Source of the DNA: Ceratotherium simum simum
Lineage: Eukaryota > Chordata > Mammalia > Perissodactyla > Rhinocerotidae
Direction of reading: 5' to 3'
Assembly (NCBI RefSeq): GCF_000283155.1
Contig: NW_004454166.1
Coordinates: 16,882,230 to 16,946,229 of the forward strand
DNA length: 64,000 nt
Part shown: piece by piece, positions 54,830 to 64,000 of the stretch
Layout: every line of letters starts with the position of its first letter
How positions within the stretch are numbered: the first letter of the stretch is position 1
Position numbers and translations under genes: made by a program
The notes under the pieces: model-generated
Told to the model about the DNA's origin: nothing
What the model saw: only the letters and a program-made list of their open reading frames with translations
Databases searched by the model: none

Positions 54830-54940
54830 TTTATTTCTAACCTGCCATTTATTGGGCAATACTCTGTGCCAGCCCCGCCCTGGGTGCTTTCCACATGTTA
54901 TCTCACTTGATCCTCATCACTCCCAATAGCTCTAGGTCCT
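54830..54940 (-). mobile_element. MIR SINE, reverse
   Basis: 'ctgccatttattgggcaata', 'ctctgtgccagccccgccct' and 'cttgatcctcatcactccca'. Confidence 0.75.
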
Positions 54941-55180
54941 GGAGGTTTCTCTCCTCCACCACCATCCCCAAACCATCATCATCTCTTCCCTGGAAAATGA
55001 CAGTGGCCTCAGTGTTGGGCTCCCTGCCTCCATACTGCAGCCAGCGGTTGCTTTCAGAGGCGCACATGCCTCCTGAGACGGCCTTAGGAGCCTTGCAGTG
55101 AAGCTGAGACTCCTTAGCCTGGTTTAAAGGTGCTCAGTAATCACTAGCTGTTGATGGGGACGACAAAGGCAATGAAGACG

Positions 55181-55193
55181 ATGATGGTGATGG

Positions 55194-55246
<53 letters not shown>
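55181..55246 (+). repeat. (GAT)n microsatellite
   Basis: A trinucleotide GAT array, with GGT variants at left and pure from 55201 to 55246. It is not in a recognisable coding frame. Confidence 0.95.
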
Positions 55247-55734
55247 TCAGTATTAGGGTCCTGCTGCAGTCTGCATGGCTGCCCACCAGAGACAGGAGAA
55301 GAACCTGCCTGTACCTAGGAACTCATGAAACAGACAAGGCCTGTGCTGGTTCTGTTCCTAGGAAGCTTGATTTATTTCTTGACACTTGACCTCAGGCGGC
55401 AAGGGCTTGAGGAGGGACAGAAGGGCACTGTAACTGAGAGGAATAGACATTGGTCATCCCCACTGGATTTATCTTGTAGTTGGAAACTTGACCAGTTGAT
55501 GATGGTGTCTCTGGGGCCTCCCTTAGCCTCTGGGCTCTGGCCAGGGGTCTAGTCTGGAGCTCCCTGGGTGAACCTGGGCATGTCGGGTGGGCTGGTCCCT
55601 TCCTCCAGAGGAAGGCCCTCAGGGAAGTCTATAGCCGTGTGGGGTTCAGTGACTCAGGTTTCCCAGCTAGGCAACATGGCGCCCTTCCCCTTGCTCCCTG
55701 GTGCCCAGCTTGTGTTAGCTTCATTTGCGTCTAG

Positions 55735-56035
55735 ATTTTACATTCCCTGTGTTGAGTGGGAGCTCCGTGCGCCCTGTGCCAGCATGCCTTTCTTGGGGAA
55801 GCCCTTCCTGACCCTGCAGTCTCATGGGATCCTGTTGTCAAGGATGCTCATGGAACCCAGGCCTTCCTCCTCAGAGCACATATCTCAGCTGGTAATTAGA
55901 AACTGGTAGCATGAAACAATTGAGTAATCACTGCCTGTCTCCCCACTGTTCTTGTTGTTGTTGTGTCCCCAGTAACTACCCTGGTGCCTAGTGCATAGTA
56001 GGCACTTCATATGTAGTATCTGGGTAGATGAATAA
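55735..56035 (+). mobile_element. L2 LINE 3' region, forward
   Basis: 'cttggggaagcccttcctga', 'gtgtccccagtaactaccct' and 'ctagtgcatagtaggcactt'. Confidence 0.75.
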
Positions 56036-56039
56036 GGAA

Positions 56040-56135
56040 CCATGTCTGATTCATCTTAGTGTCAACCCCCAAGGCCTTGCTCAAAAGCACACGTCTAGTA
56101 TGAACTCTGTAAATATTTCTTGAAAAATGACATCA
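56040..56135 (+). mobile_element. L2-type 3' end, forward
   Basis: 'tgattcatcttagtgtcaac' then 'tatgaactctgtaaatattt', a second partial tail right behind the previous one. Confidence 0.5.
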
Positions 56136-56574
56136 CTCATATGAGTTCCAGTTCTTTTAACCCAGAGCCTTCTCTCACAGCCTCCACCCACCCTCAGGCT
56201 TGGACCCCAGGGCAGTCAGTGGCTTTGAGTAGCCCTGTTCAGTTGGGAAAGCAAATACAAAATTAAAAACCAAGTCCCACGTGCTGGAAACCTATCACTG
56301 AGTGTGATTTAAGAAGCAAAGTCTAATTAGAGAATTTATAATATATTTAGTTTTCTGGGAATGAAATCCTCTTTGTAACTTGTAAAGCTATTGTTCAGTG
56401 TTGGCATGGTCACCCTTAATAGGTGTTTCTCAGGAACATCTGGTGGATAAAGGCAGGGACTGCCTCTGCTCGAGTTGGGGCCCCGTGGTTCGATAGGAAA
56501 ACAGTTCATCTGCATTGTTTGGGGCCAGATTTGGTGCGTTGGTTCTAGAGATGAAGGGCCAAGTGTATAGAGGA

Positions 56575-56765
56575 AATGGCCATGGACTTGGGGTGTGAGC
56601 CCTGCCCAAGCCATTGACCAGCTGTGTGACCATCTTGGGCAAGCCCCTTGGTCCCTCTGGGTGCTTGGTTGATTCTTGTTCAGAGGGGGATAGTTAAACT
56701 GCAGAGTCTCCTTTGCAGGGTTATCAAGAGGGTTCGATGTGGTCTAACGAGCTATAGAGTGCTAT
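56575..56765 (+). mobile_element. MIR SINE, forward
   Basis: 'gaccagctgtgtgaccatct', 'gggcaagccccttggtccct' and 'gcagggttatcaagagggtt'. Confidence 0.85.
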
Positions 56766-56819
56766 GCCCATGATGAATCTTCTCATGTATCAGGGAGATG
56801 CAATTCCATTTTTCTTGTT

Positions 56820-57610
56820 GCTGAGGCCCACAATTTTTGGAATTTTCCCTGACTCTTTCTCCATACCCCACGTCCAGGTCGTCGGCAAGTCCTGTTGGTT
56901 CTACCTCCCAGTATATTCAGAACCCAGCCCTTCCTTGCCCCCTCACTGCCCCTTCCCTGGTCCCAGCCACCTTCTTCTTTTACCTCGGCTGCTGCAGTAA
57001 CCTCCTCGCCAGCCTCCTGCCGGCTTCCAGCCTTGCCCTATGGCCATTCTCAACACAGCAGCCAGAATGATTTTTTTAAAGTGGAAGTCAAATTATGTCA
57101 CTTGGCCAAAACCTTCCAGTGACTCTCCAGCGTCAAAGCACTGGCCGACCTCCTGTCTCTCCCTCTCGTCCTCACTCACTCCGCCCTGGATGCACTGGCA
57201 TCCTTGCTGTTCACGGAGTACACTGGGCACACTCCCGCCCTTGAGTCTGCGCTGGCCATTCCCTTCCCCAGACACCAGTTGGCGAACTCCCTCACTTCCT
57301 CCCATTGTTTGCCCTGTAATGCCTCCTCTGATCACCTCATTTAAAATTGCAACCCGCGGCTCCTCCCTTGCCCCAGCATTTGTATTCCCCCAGCATTCTG
57401 ATTACCCCCTACTCTTCTTTGTTTTCCCCCCACAGAACTGATTACTTTCTAGCATGCTATATATTTTCCTTATTTATTACGCCTTATGTTACCATCTCCC
57501 TCCGCTTGAATGTAATGGCCGTGAGGGCAGGGATATCTCCCAGCTGCCCAGAACGATGTCTGGTGCATAGACGGAGCTCGGTAAATACTCCTCGGATGAG
57601 GGAATGACTT
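56820..57610 (+). mobile_element. L2 LINE 3' part with ORF2 end remnant, forward
   Basis: It begins within the post-RT coding remnant ('ccctgactctttctccatac', 'tcggcaagtcctgttggttc', 'tctcaacacagcagccagaa') and runs to the tail ('gagggcagggatatctccca', 'ctcggtaaatactcctcgga'). Three overlapping open frames of 75-133 codons reflect this ancestry and are not functional. Confidence 0.85.
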
Positions 57611-57940
57611 TCTCCTGATTTGAGTCTTGTGCCTCAGTGGGAGGGAGAGAGAACTTCAAGTTACATTGTGGGGATATCTGGCTGTCGGAAAGGAAAGAGA
57701 TATGTAAATGAGGCTTGAGTTGTTTTGGCCCCACTTGCTATCCTGTCCTCAGTAAATAGTAGGTGACAGAGAATCATCCTCTGGGCAGGTCCCGGGGCTC
57801 TGCAGGTGCTTCTCTCTTGGGTGTGTTGCCGGCTTCAGGCCTCCAGGTCAAGTGCACTTGGTTTCACTCACTGCTGAGGCTGAGCATTTTCCTCCAGGCT
57901 CAGTTGTACCAGTTGGTAATTTAAAAGTTTTTATTTTCAG

Positions 57941-58140
57941 GGCCGGCCCTGTGGCTTGGTGGTTAAGTGCGCGCGTTGCAATGCTGGTGGCCCGGGTTTG
58001 GATCCCGGGTGCGCATCGAGGCACCACTTCTCCGTCCATCCTGAGGCCGAGTCCCACATACAGCAACTAGAAGGATGTTCAGCTATGACATACAACTATC
58101 TACTGGGGCTTTGGGGGGAAAAAGTAAAATAAATAAAATC
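57941..58140 (+). mobile_element. ERE SINE, forward, with a perfect 21-bp target duplication
   Basis: The head 'ggccggccctgtggcttggt' is followed by the B-box-like 'ggtttggatcc', then 'acatacaactatctactggg' and an A-rich AAATAAAATC tail. The 21 bases at 57920-57940 are repeated exactly at 58141-58161. A duplication without any mismatch indicates one of the younger insertions in the window. Confidence 0.97.
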
Positions 58141-58414
58141 TTTAAAAGTTTTTATTTTCAGACTAACGTGCATACATATGTATGAAAAGTACAGAGACGT
58201 ATTTTGGAGTAATATGCATATGATATTTGTGAATATAACATCCATGTGAATTAGTAAGAAAGAATACAAGAGTTCAAAGGCCTTTGAGCATACAGAGAAC
58301 TTCCCTTCTCTCCCAGGCTCATACTCACTCTTTCCATCCAAGGGTGGAGAGAAGCCTGAGAAGCAGTGAATAACTGGGGATTTGGAACTGCCCACCGGTG
58401 GATTCGAGGTTGTC

Positions 58415-58485
58415 CACCCAAAGTTGAGCATAGTGCTTGACACATAGTAGGTTTTCAAGAAATATCTGTTGAGTGACTAAAGGAG
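58415..58485 (+). mobile_element. L2 LINE 3' end, forward
   Basis: 'agcatagtgcttgacacata' and 'gtaggttttcaagaaatatc' followed by 'tgttgagtga'. Confidence 0.75.
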
Positions 58486-58599
58486 TGATTGCTTATTTAA
58501 GATCAATTGCTATATTTCATCCAAGTAGAGTTGCCAGTACATTTCATCATTCATCTGAGCAACCTCATTATCAGTATTTCCTGAGAAATAATAACTCCA

Positions 58600-58830
58600 G
58601 TAATGGATTCAACTGTATTTGCTGAATATTTGCCCCTTGCCAGGCCCTGAGCTGGGTTCGGGAGACACGGCCTGTGTGGGATGTGGTCTTTGTCCAGGAG
58701 GAGGGCACAATCTGGGGGGAGACAGGTGCTCCAGGAACTGTGATCTTCCTGCCATAGAGTTGGTGAAAGATGCCTGTGGTAGTGTATTAGCAGTGTTGGG
58801 AGAACAATGAACGGGGACAAATCAGATCTG
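58600..58830 (-). mobile_element. L2 LINE 3' end, reverse
   Basis: 'tatttgctgaatatttgccc', 'cttgccaggccctgagctgg' and 'gtccaggaggagggcacaat'. Confidence 0.65.
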
Positions 58831-58970
58831 GTGGGGGGAGGGGGAGTCACTGAAGTCTCCAGAGAGGAAGCAGTGTTTGAGTTGCAGTAGGCGAGGGCAA
58901 AGGCAAGATCCTAATTATACCACCACGGAAACGTGCTGCGCCAGGTCCATCCTGGGCTTGATGGCCCAGG

Positions 58971-59005
58971 CGCCATCTTGAAGATGCCCTCTCCAAGATG
59001 GTGGC
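58971..59005. promoter_or_regulatory. Inverted pair of YY1-like motifs
   Basis: CGCCATCTTG (58971-58980) and CCAAGATGGTGGC (58993-59005) are opposite-strand versions of the YY1 core AAGATGGCGGC, the second with one change. Twelve bases separate them. Confidence 0.35.
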
Positions 59006-59149
59006 TCCCTCCATCCTCTCAGAGTAAGGGAGACTGTGAGTCCCATATTTGCGGTGGCACTTCAGCTTCCCTGAGCCTCTAGCTCGGCTCTCTTATCTCA
59101 GAAAGGCATTTCATTCTTCGAGATCAGGCAGCCAGGACCCAAGGAGCTG

Positions 59150-59310
59150 TTTTCCTCCATTGTGCAAGCATGACAAATCATTAATTTTTGATTGATTTGC
59201 TTAGAATTATGGGCGCCCCAGCATTCTTTCCGCCGCTGAACAGCTGTATAACAAATGAATATATCAGTGTGCACAAAAGATTGGAGATCTAAGAGAAGCA
59301 ATTACATTGG
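59150..59310. promoter_or_regulatory. Candidate conserved noncoding element with PBX/HOX- and MEIS-like motifs
   Basis: TGACAAAT (59171-59178) resembles a MEIS/PREP site, TGATTGAT (59189-59196) matches the PBX-HOX composite TGATTNAT, and 'cattaattttt' lies between them. An E-box CAGCTG lies at about 59241. The block is free of transposon signatures. Regulatory role is inferred. Confidence 0.45.
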
Positions 59311-59389
59311 CCGCCCTCCCCCACCCTCACCCCTTCCTGGGCAATGAAGGGAGGAAATTTTTACCAGAAATTCCTCAAGTGGCTTTAAA

Positions 59390-60180
59390 AAAAATGCCTT
59401 TTTATAATTGAATTAAATCTTTATCTCTTCATCTTTTGTAGCAGATTTCCAAACAGACACCAGTTCCCCACGTGTTTGGATTCCATCCATCCAGGAGGAA
59501 TCTTTAATAACGAAATTTCAACTCGTGAATTAAAACCAAAATTAAAAAAAGGAAAAAAAAAAAAGCAAATTCTACCCCCCCTTTTTGCTTTTTTCTGGTC
59601 GCTGCTATTCCTTTAAGATTTTGGAACCGTACCAGTGCACTAAATGTGACCTCCATAACTTTTAAATTAAGAATTTATGCTGGCTTGAAATTTATGAAAT
59701 ATTTCAGCATGAAAGAAAGCCTTTTTCCCTCAGGAAAATTGAGCAATAAATCACAGCACTGTGGATTTACTGCCCTAGAGCCAGCGAGAGATAGGATTTT
59801 TTTTTTTTTTTGCTTCATTCTGAAAAAAAAAAATGTAATCATATAAGACAGCTTAGCTGCTATCCTCCCACTCTCTAGAATTTTTAATTTCAGCTGTTTC
59901 TGCTTGGATTTATTTCCAATATTCCTGCTCGGCTTTTCAATTTCCTCAGTTATTAAATTTTAATTCAGTGCATTAGCATTTAAATTAAAAAAGGGTTTAT
60001 TTTATCGAAATCGTTGGCCAGCCCCCATCCCGTAGCACACGAATTGCCTGTTTCTGCCATTTGCACAAAATGTGAAATGCAGCTAATGTCTTACAACTTA
60101 CATTTGCACAAATTTAGAAATAAAATTTCTGGGTTTGGAATAATATTTTCTTTCCAAGAAAATCCTTAATAAGAGAATGG
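59390..60180. other. Long AT-rich repeat-free block, candidate conserved noncoding cluster
   Basis: About 790 bp with no MIR/L2/L1/SINE order. It contains many short TAATT/ATTAA words and paired poly-A and poly-T runs (59532-59565, 59797-59811, 59823-59833). A well-formed core is 59880-60150 (for example 'tcagttattaaattttaatt', 'gcattagcatttaaattaaa', 'tttgcacaaaatgtgaaatg'). No coding frame. Confidence 0.4.
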
Positions 60181-60504
60181 AAAAGAACAACTTAACATTC
60201 ATTTGGGAGGGAAGAGGAGGGTCAAATGAAACCAAAAATAGCCTTGCCCAGGTCCTAAGGAGAAGCTGTTGTGTAAGGAGTAGATGGGTCTGGAAAGGGG
60301 GGGCAGGTACCCTTATGGGGAGCTCGGGGGCAGGGGGCTGGATACCTTTACCTTCACCTGTGGAGGAGAAAAAGCAAGGTCTCTCATGGGCCCACTGTCC
60401 CCTACCGTATTTCTTTTGCCATAGAGGGTTGTTAGGGTTGGGTCAGTTCCACATAGAGTGACAGAGATGACAGGGAGGGCGAGATGCTCTGACTCAACTC
60501 TCGT

Positions 60505-60600
60505 ACCTCCTGTCCCCATTTTCACGTCTGAGAACCTCAGGTCCAGGGAAAGGAAAGAGCTTGCCCAAGGTTCAAAGTGAGACCAGACAGAATCAGGGCA
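60505..60600 (-). mobile_element. MIR SINE, reverse
   Basis: 'cctcaggtccagggaaagga' and 'agcttgcccaaggttcaaag'. Confidence 0.55.
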
Positions 60601-60754
60601 GGAAGCTGCATCCTTCAGGGCCATGTGGTCCAGTGGCAGCAGCAGTAGAGTTTCCATTACTTAAGCCTGTGCTTGGTGGTACACCTACATCATTGGATCT
60701 GGCCCTTTGGTGAAGGCCTCAGGGTTGTGGGGTCTGGTGGATGCTCATGAGATG

Positions 60755-60930
60755 GCAGCTTGCAGCACGGGATTCAGATCGGGCCCCGAGACAGGCTGGG
60801 AAGACCCCTGGTGTGGTCCAGGCCAGTTCGGCTGCTCGCTCATCTGCTGGGTCATCTTGTATGAGTCACTCTGCTTTTCTGTGCCTCGGTTTCCTGGCCC
60901 CACTAAATGGTGGCCTTTATAACTGCATCT
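60755..60930 (+). mobile_element. MIR SINE, forward
   Basis: 'gggattcagatcgggccccg', 'tgtatgagtcactctgcttt' and 'tgtgcctcggtttcctggcc'. Confidence 0.7.
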
Positions 60931-60944
60931 GGGGTTGTTACTGA

Positions 60945-61185
60945 TTGTTATCGTCATTATAGCTGAGCCCACACTAAGTACTTTTACATACGTGACCTTA
61001 TTTAAGTCTTATGCTAGTCTCGTGAGGTAAGTCCTAGGATTAACATGTTGCCATTTTGCAGATGAGGAAACCGAGGCCTTGAGAGTGTGGATGACTTGCC
61101 TAGGATCATCCAGCTAGAAAAGGGCAGAACCAAGACTCAGACTCACGCGGTCTGACTCTAAACCCTATCCTCTTAAACTTCAGTC
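60945..61185 (-). mobile_element. MIR SINE, reverse, nearly full length
   Basis: 'actaagtacttttacatacg', 'cagatgaggaaaccgaggcc' and 'gcagaaccaagactcagact'. It sits head to head with the preceding forward MIR. Confidence 0.85.
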
Positions 61186-61189
61186 CAAA

Positions 61190-62390
61190 CTGAGAATCAG
61201 GTGGGATTACACTGGGTAAAGGTGAATTTGTGGTTTAGGTTGAATCATATGAAATTACTGGTATTGGACTGTTTGGGCCTAGGAAGATGGCAGTGTCAGA
61301 GGTTCAACTGAATCTAGGGATTGCTGTGATGTATTTGTGAGGACACGAAGCTGGCCTGGCATCTTAATGGATCTCTACAACCAAGAATCGGTGCCCTTGG
61401 CGCTGTGGGCTGCAGCTGGCGCTGGGAGGGCCCAAGAGGCTGTCCCCTGTCATGATGGTCACAGCCAGGCCCGAATGCTGTGATTGACGGGTGCTGCGAT
61501 ATTGACACGTGCCATCTTGGACATCTTTCCCTTGAGTCCATCGTCGATTGATACCCTTACCCATATCAGCTTTCCCATATCTGCCAATAAAGGGACATGT
61601 CACACTCTGCTGAGGTGGCACCCCTCCCTGCAGCAGTTCCACTGCCCCAGTGCTGCCACCTAAGTTTCTGCAAAAGGATTTATTTAGATAGCGATTTGAA
61701 CATTTTTAACATTTTGTGGAAGTGGGTGGAAAACAAAAATGAGTATTGCTGCTAGTGATGAGAAGCTCAGGTTTCATCAACATAATAGAAGGGACACAGA
61801 GGTGGTGATGATTAGATGTGCCAAAAACAGAATCTCTTCCCCTACCCAGTCATGTGTTCCCTGCATTTGAACTCGTCAACTCTGTGTGAAACTGAAGAAA
61901 AAGGACAAAAAAAGACAACATTAAAAATATGTATGAAATGCTAGATATACATGCCCAGGGTTGAGTCTGAAAGATGAGAGATCGTTTTGGATTTTATAGT
62001 TTTTTTAAGCTCTCTGGGGCAGAATTTCCACCCCCTACCACTCCTGCCTCTTCTGATATGGACATTAAAACAACTGCTTCCCCTTGGCGTTACAGATAAG
62101 TTTGGGGAATGCAAGATGTCGGGAAGAGGTTGTAATTGATCCTGTTCTTTTGCTCCCAGTGAAATGACATGCAGACTGTTTTCTGCTTTCTTGTTTCTTC
62201 CACTGAAATAATACCCTGGCATCCCATTAATTTCTGCCCCCCGGGCCTCACATTTCTACCTCTGTTTGTCCTTCACCTTCCCATTTCCCTCATGTGGGCA
62301 GTGGGGCTGTGTGTCACCCATTTCCCAGTTGGCACTCCGGAATGTTGGCAGGAGATCAGATATTCCAGAGCTGAGGAAGCTGGGCATCGG
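61190..62390. other. Gene-free stretch
   Basis: Unique DNA, no domain-bearing frame and no clear repeat. AT-rich at 61670-61770 and 61900-62010. Confidence 0.35.
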
Positions 62391-62394
62391 AGTG

Positions 62395-62545
62395 ACCCTG
62401 ACCTCGAGCTTGTCACTGTGGGACTTTGGATAAGTGACTTAAATTCTTTGACCCTCCATGCCTCACCTATAAAATGGGGATATTGTGTATGTGTGTTGGG
62501 GGACCTATTGAGAGGGTTAAGTGAGAGGCATTTAATGCCCATACC
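62395..62545 (+). mobile_element. MIR SINE, forward
   Basis: 'ttggataagtgacttaaatt', 'catgcctcacctataaaatg' and 'gagagggttaagtgagaggc'. Confidence 0.8.
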
Positions 62546-62699
62546 CTAGCCCTGCTGGGAAGTTAGCCAGGGGGAGCCAGTCTGGACACCTGCAGGGGCC
62601 AGGCCGGAGGGCTGGGTATAAGGCAAAGAAGGAGGGGTGGGTGGGGACTGTGGAGACTGGGTGTGTCAGCTCCAGCTCGACGGTGGCCATGGGGGACTG

Positions 62700-63190
62700 C
62701 GTGTTGCTGGTTTTTAAAGAGAAGCTGAAATCTGGCCCTTTTTGGGTGAAATCCCTTTATTTTTATATATTGACTGTTTGAATCGAAGTCGGCCATCTGC
62801 TTTTGCCCATTTGCAACTTCTCGTAAGCACTCATCCACAGGTAGTTGCGGCTCTGATTTTAGGTCCTCAATCCTGAAATTTGAAAAGCTTGAAAACAAAC
62901 AGATTTTTTGGAGCTGATGAGGCGGCAGAACTTGACCTGAGGGAGGGAGAAGAGGCTCGCTGCCGTCTCCCTTTATCCCACGGAGGGCTGACTGCCGAAG
63001 TTTCACTATAGAAACTTGGGGCTCCCCCGACCCTGCCACGGTTGTTTCAGAATAAAAAACACATGTGCTACGTTACCTTTCTAAAATCGGAAAGAGTCTG
63101 AATTTGGAAACACGTGTGTGCCGGAGTTTTGACCCGGTATTTATTCTGTGATTACTATTATTTTATAAATGTTTTGACAAAGCTGGGGAA
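62700..63190. other. Candidate conserved noncoding element
   Basis: Repeat-free, with mixed AT-rich and CpG-retaining parts: 'tttgaatcgaagtcggccat', 'caacttctcgtaagcactca', 'gtgctacgttacctttctaa' and 'gtgattactattattttata'. The 158-codon minus-strand frame (62563-63039) has no domain and spans a repeat edge. Inference from texture. Confidence 0.4.
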
Positions 63191-63379
63191 TGCATCTTCA
63201 GCCAGTGGTGATGGAGAAGCCAGGCGTTCTTTCCGTGTCTGTGGCCTGTTTCAGCCTCTGCGTAGAGGTCCCCCAGCCCTGGCCTAGGAGCCAGGAACCC
63301 AGGTATTTGTCATTCGGTCCTCATGAGACATCAGGCGGCTCCCTCCTCACCCAGAGCCTCAGTCTCTCCATCTGAGCCG

Positions 63380-63640
63380 GAATTTTATGATTTCTGAAAA
63401 TTTCATTTGGTCAAGCTTGTCTCCCCATCCCCCAGCCCCAAATAAAAGAGATTAAGAACCGGCATTCTCTTGCCTCCCCCTGCTCATAGGGTTGGGGGAC
63501 AGACTATTTTAGCATAATAGGATTTTCCCCCTCCAATTGGTAGGAATAAATCTGCGGCTACTGTTTTATTGGAAATCCCAGCTGAAAATAAAAATGGTGC
63601 AATTCAATCTCAGATTTAGCTGGTTACTTACTTTTTGCGA
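63380..63640. other. Candidate conserved noncoding element
   Basis: Repeat-free with 'ttagcataataggattttcc', 'tccaattggtaggaataaat', 'gtgcaattcaatctcagatt' and 'gctgaaaataaaaatggtgc'. Close to the candidate exon. Confidence 0.35.
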
Positions 63641-63908
63641 AGTCCCCAGGGCTCTGTGGTTGCTGGGTTTGTGTTGGCAATGGGTGCACAGATGGATTTA
63701 AAGAGCCAAGCAAATGGGGGGAGGGGGTGTCTTGACTCCCTCTCACCACTAGGGGCAGATTTTTCCAGCCTGGAGGAATGGAGCAGGGAGTTGCGGCCAG
63801 CGCACCTGTCTGGAGGCTGGTGCTGAGTGGGACCTCGGTGGGGTGGCGGTGGGGAGAATATGTGTCTTCTGCCTTGGCTGATGTAGGTGTTTTGGGTTTC
63901 TTTTGCAG

Positions 63909-63952
63909 GCTGACGGAGCCAGTGCAGCTGGAAGGAAAAGCACAGCGAGCAG
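63909..63952 (+). CDS. Candidate short internal exon (44 bp), gene unknown
   Basis: A pyrimidine-rich acceptor 'gggtttcttttgcag' ends at 63908 and a donor AG|GTACAC begins at 63953. All three frames are open across 44 bp. In the first frame it would read ADGASAAGRKSTAS, and in the next frame LTEPVQLEGKAQRA. The length is not a multiple of three, so skipping it would shift frame. I do not recognise either peptide. If real, the window to its left is probably the preceding intron of a plus-strand gene. A chance acceptor/donor pair is a serious alternative. Confidence 0.3.
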
Positions 63953-64000
63953 GTACACTCACCTTCCCCTGTCCCCTGTTGTACCCCTTCCTCTCTCTGG

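Noticed and set aside
55181..55246. Poly-Asp or poly-Met coding repeat
   Set aside because: A pure GAT microsatellite without a surrounding open frame or exon signals.
62563..63039. 158-codon minus-strand frame
   Set aside because: No domain. It spans a repeat edge and a noncoding conserved-looking block with shifting composition.
63744..63760. CTCF-like CCACTAGGGGCAG
   Set aside because: It is one G short of the core and breaks the motif spacing, so it is not listed as a site.
1..64000. CRISPR array, operon, prophage or other prokaryotic system
   Set aside because: No regularly spaced direct repeats, ribosome-binding sites or dense coding. Mammalian SINEs and LINEs occur throughout.

Overview
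This window looks like ordinary nuclear DNA from a placental mammal of the horse/rhino/tapir order, most likely a horse-type (Equus) genome. The main evidence is five copies of the tRNA-derived ERE SINE (3.2, 11.3, 21.3, 38.3 and 57.9 kb) and the 3' end of an L1 subfamily that I recall from that lineage (34.3 kb). They sit on a background of the old MIR, L2, hAT-Charlie and Tigger copies found in all placentals. CpG is sparse, and there is no operon structure, CRISPR array or prokaryotic gene. No complete protein-coding gene is visible. The open frames are short, cover known repeats, or lack any recognisable domain. The region reads as one long intron or an intergenic stretch, with at most one short candidate exon near the right edge (63909-63952).

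Layout. 0-16 kb: GC-moderate DNA with scattered MIR and L2, a MER5A copy, two ERE SINEs, an assembly gap of exactly 100 N inside a GT microsatellite (15026-15125), and a striking cluster of four identical GTGTAAACA motifs at 8.5-8.7 kb. 16-36 kb: repeat-dense. An inverted L1 (17.0-23.6 kb) keeps recognisable but broken ORF2 and ORF1 and a duplicated 5' region. It is followed by two L2 copies in the same orientation (25.3-28.4 kb), one long enough to keep reverse-transcriptase remnants, and then a mosaic of old and younger L1 pieces (30.8-35.6 kb). 36-58 kb: alternating L2/MIR and unique blocks. These include a homeodomain-motif-rich unique block at 43.6-44.0 kb and a Tigger element split by a 580-bp insertion at 45.3-46.1 kb. 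58-64 kb: few young repeats and several AT-rich, repeat-free blocks that look like conserved noncoding elements, leading up to the candidate exon.

The density of enhancer-like unique blocks (8.5, 10.2, 36.7, 39.5, 43.7, 46.5, 59.2-60.2, 62.7-63.6 kb) resembles the regulatory landscape of a developmental regulator gene. I could not identify that gene from sequence alone. I do not see a new gene system. The two most unusual observations are the homotypic forkhead-motif cluster and a SINE carrying a 123-bp block copied from 1.45 kb upstream between perfect 13-bp inverted arms.
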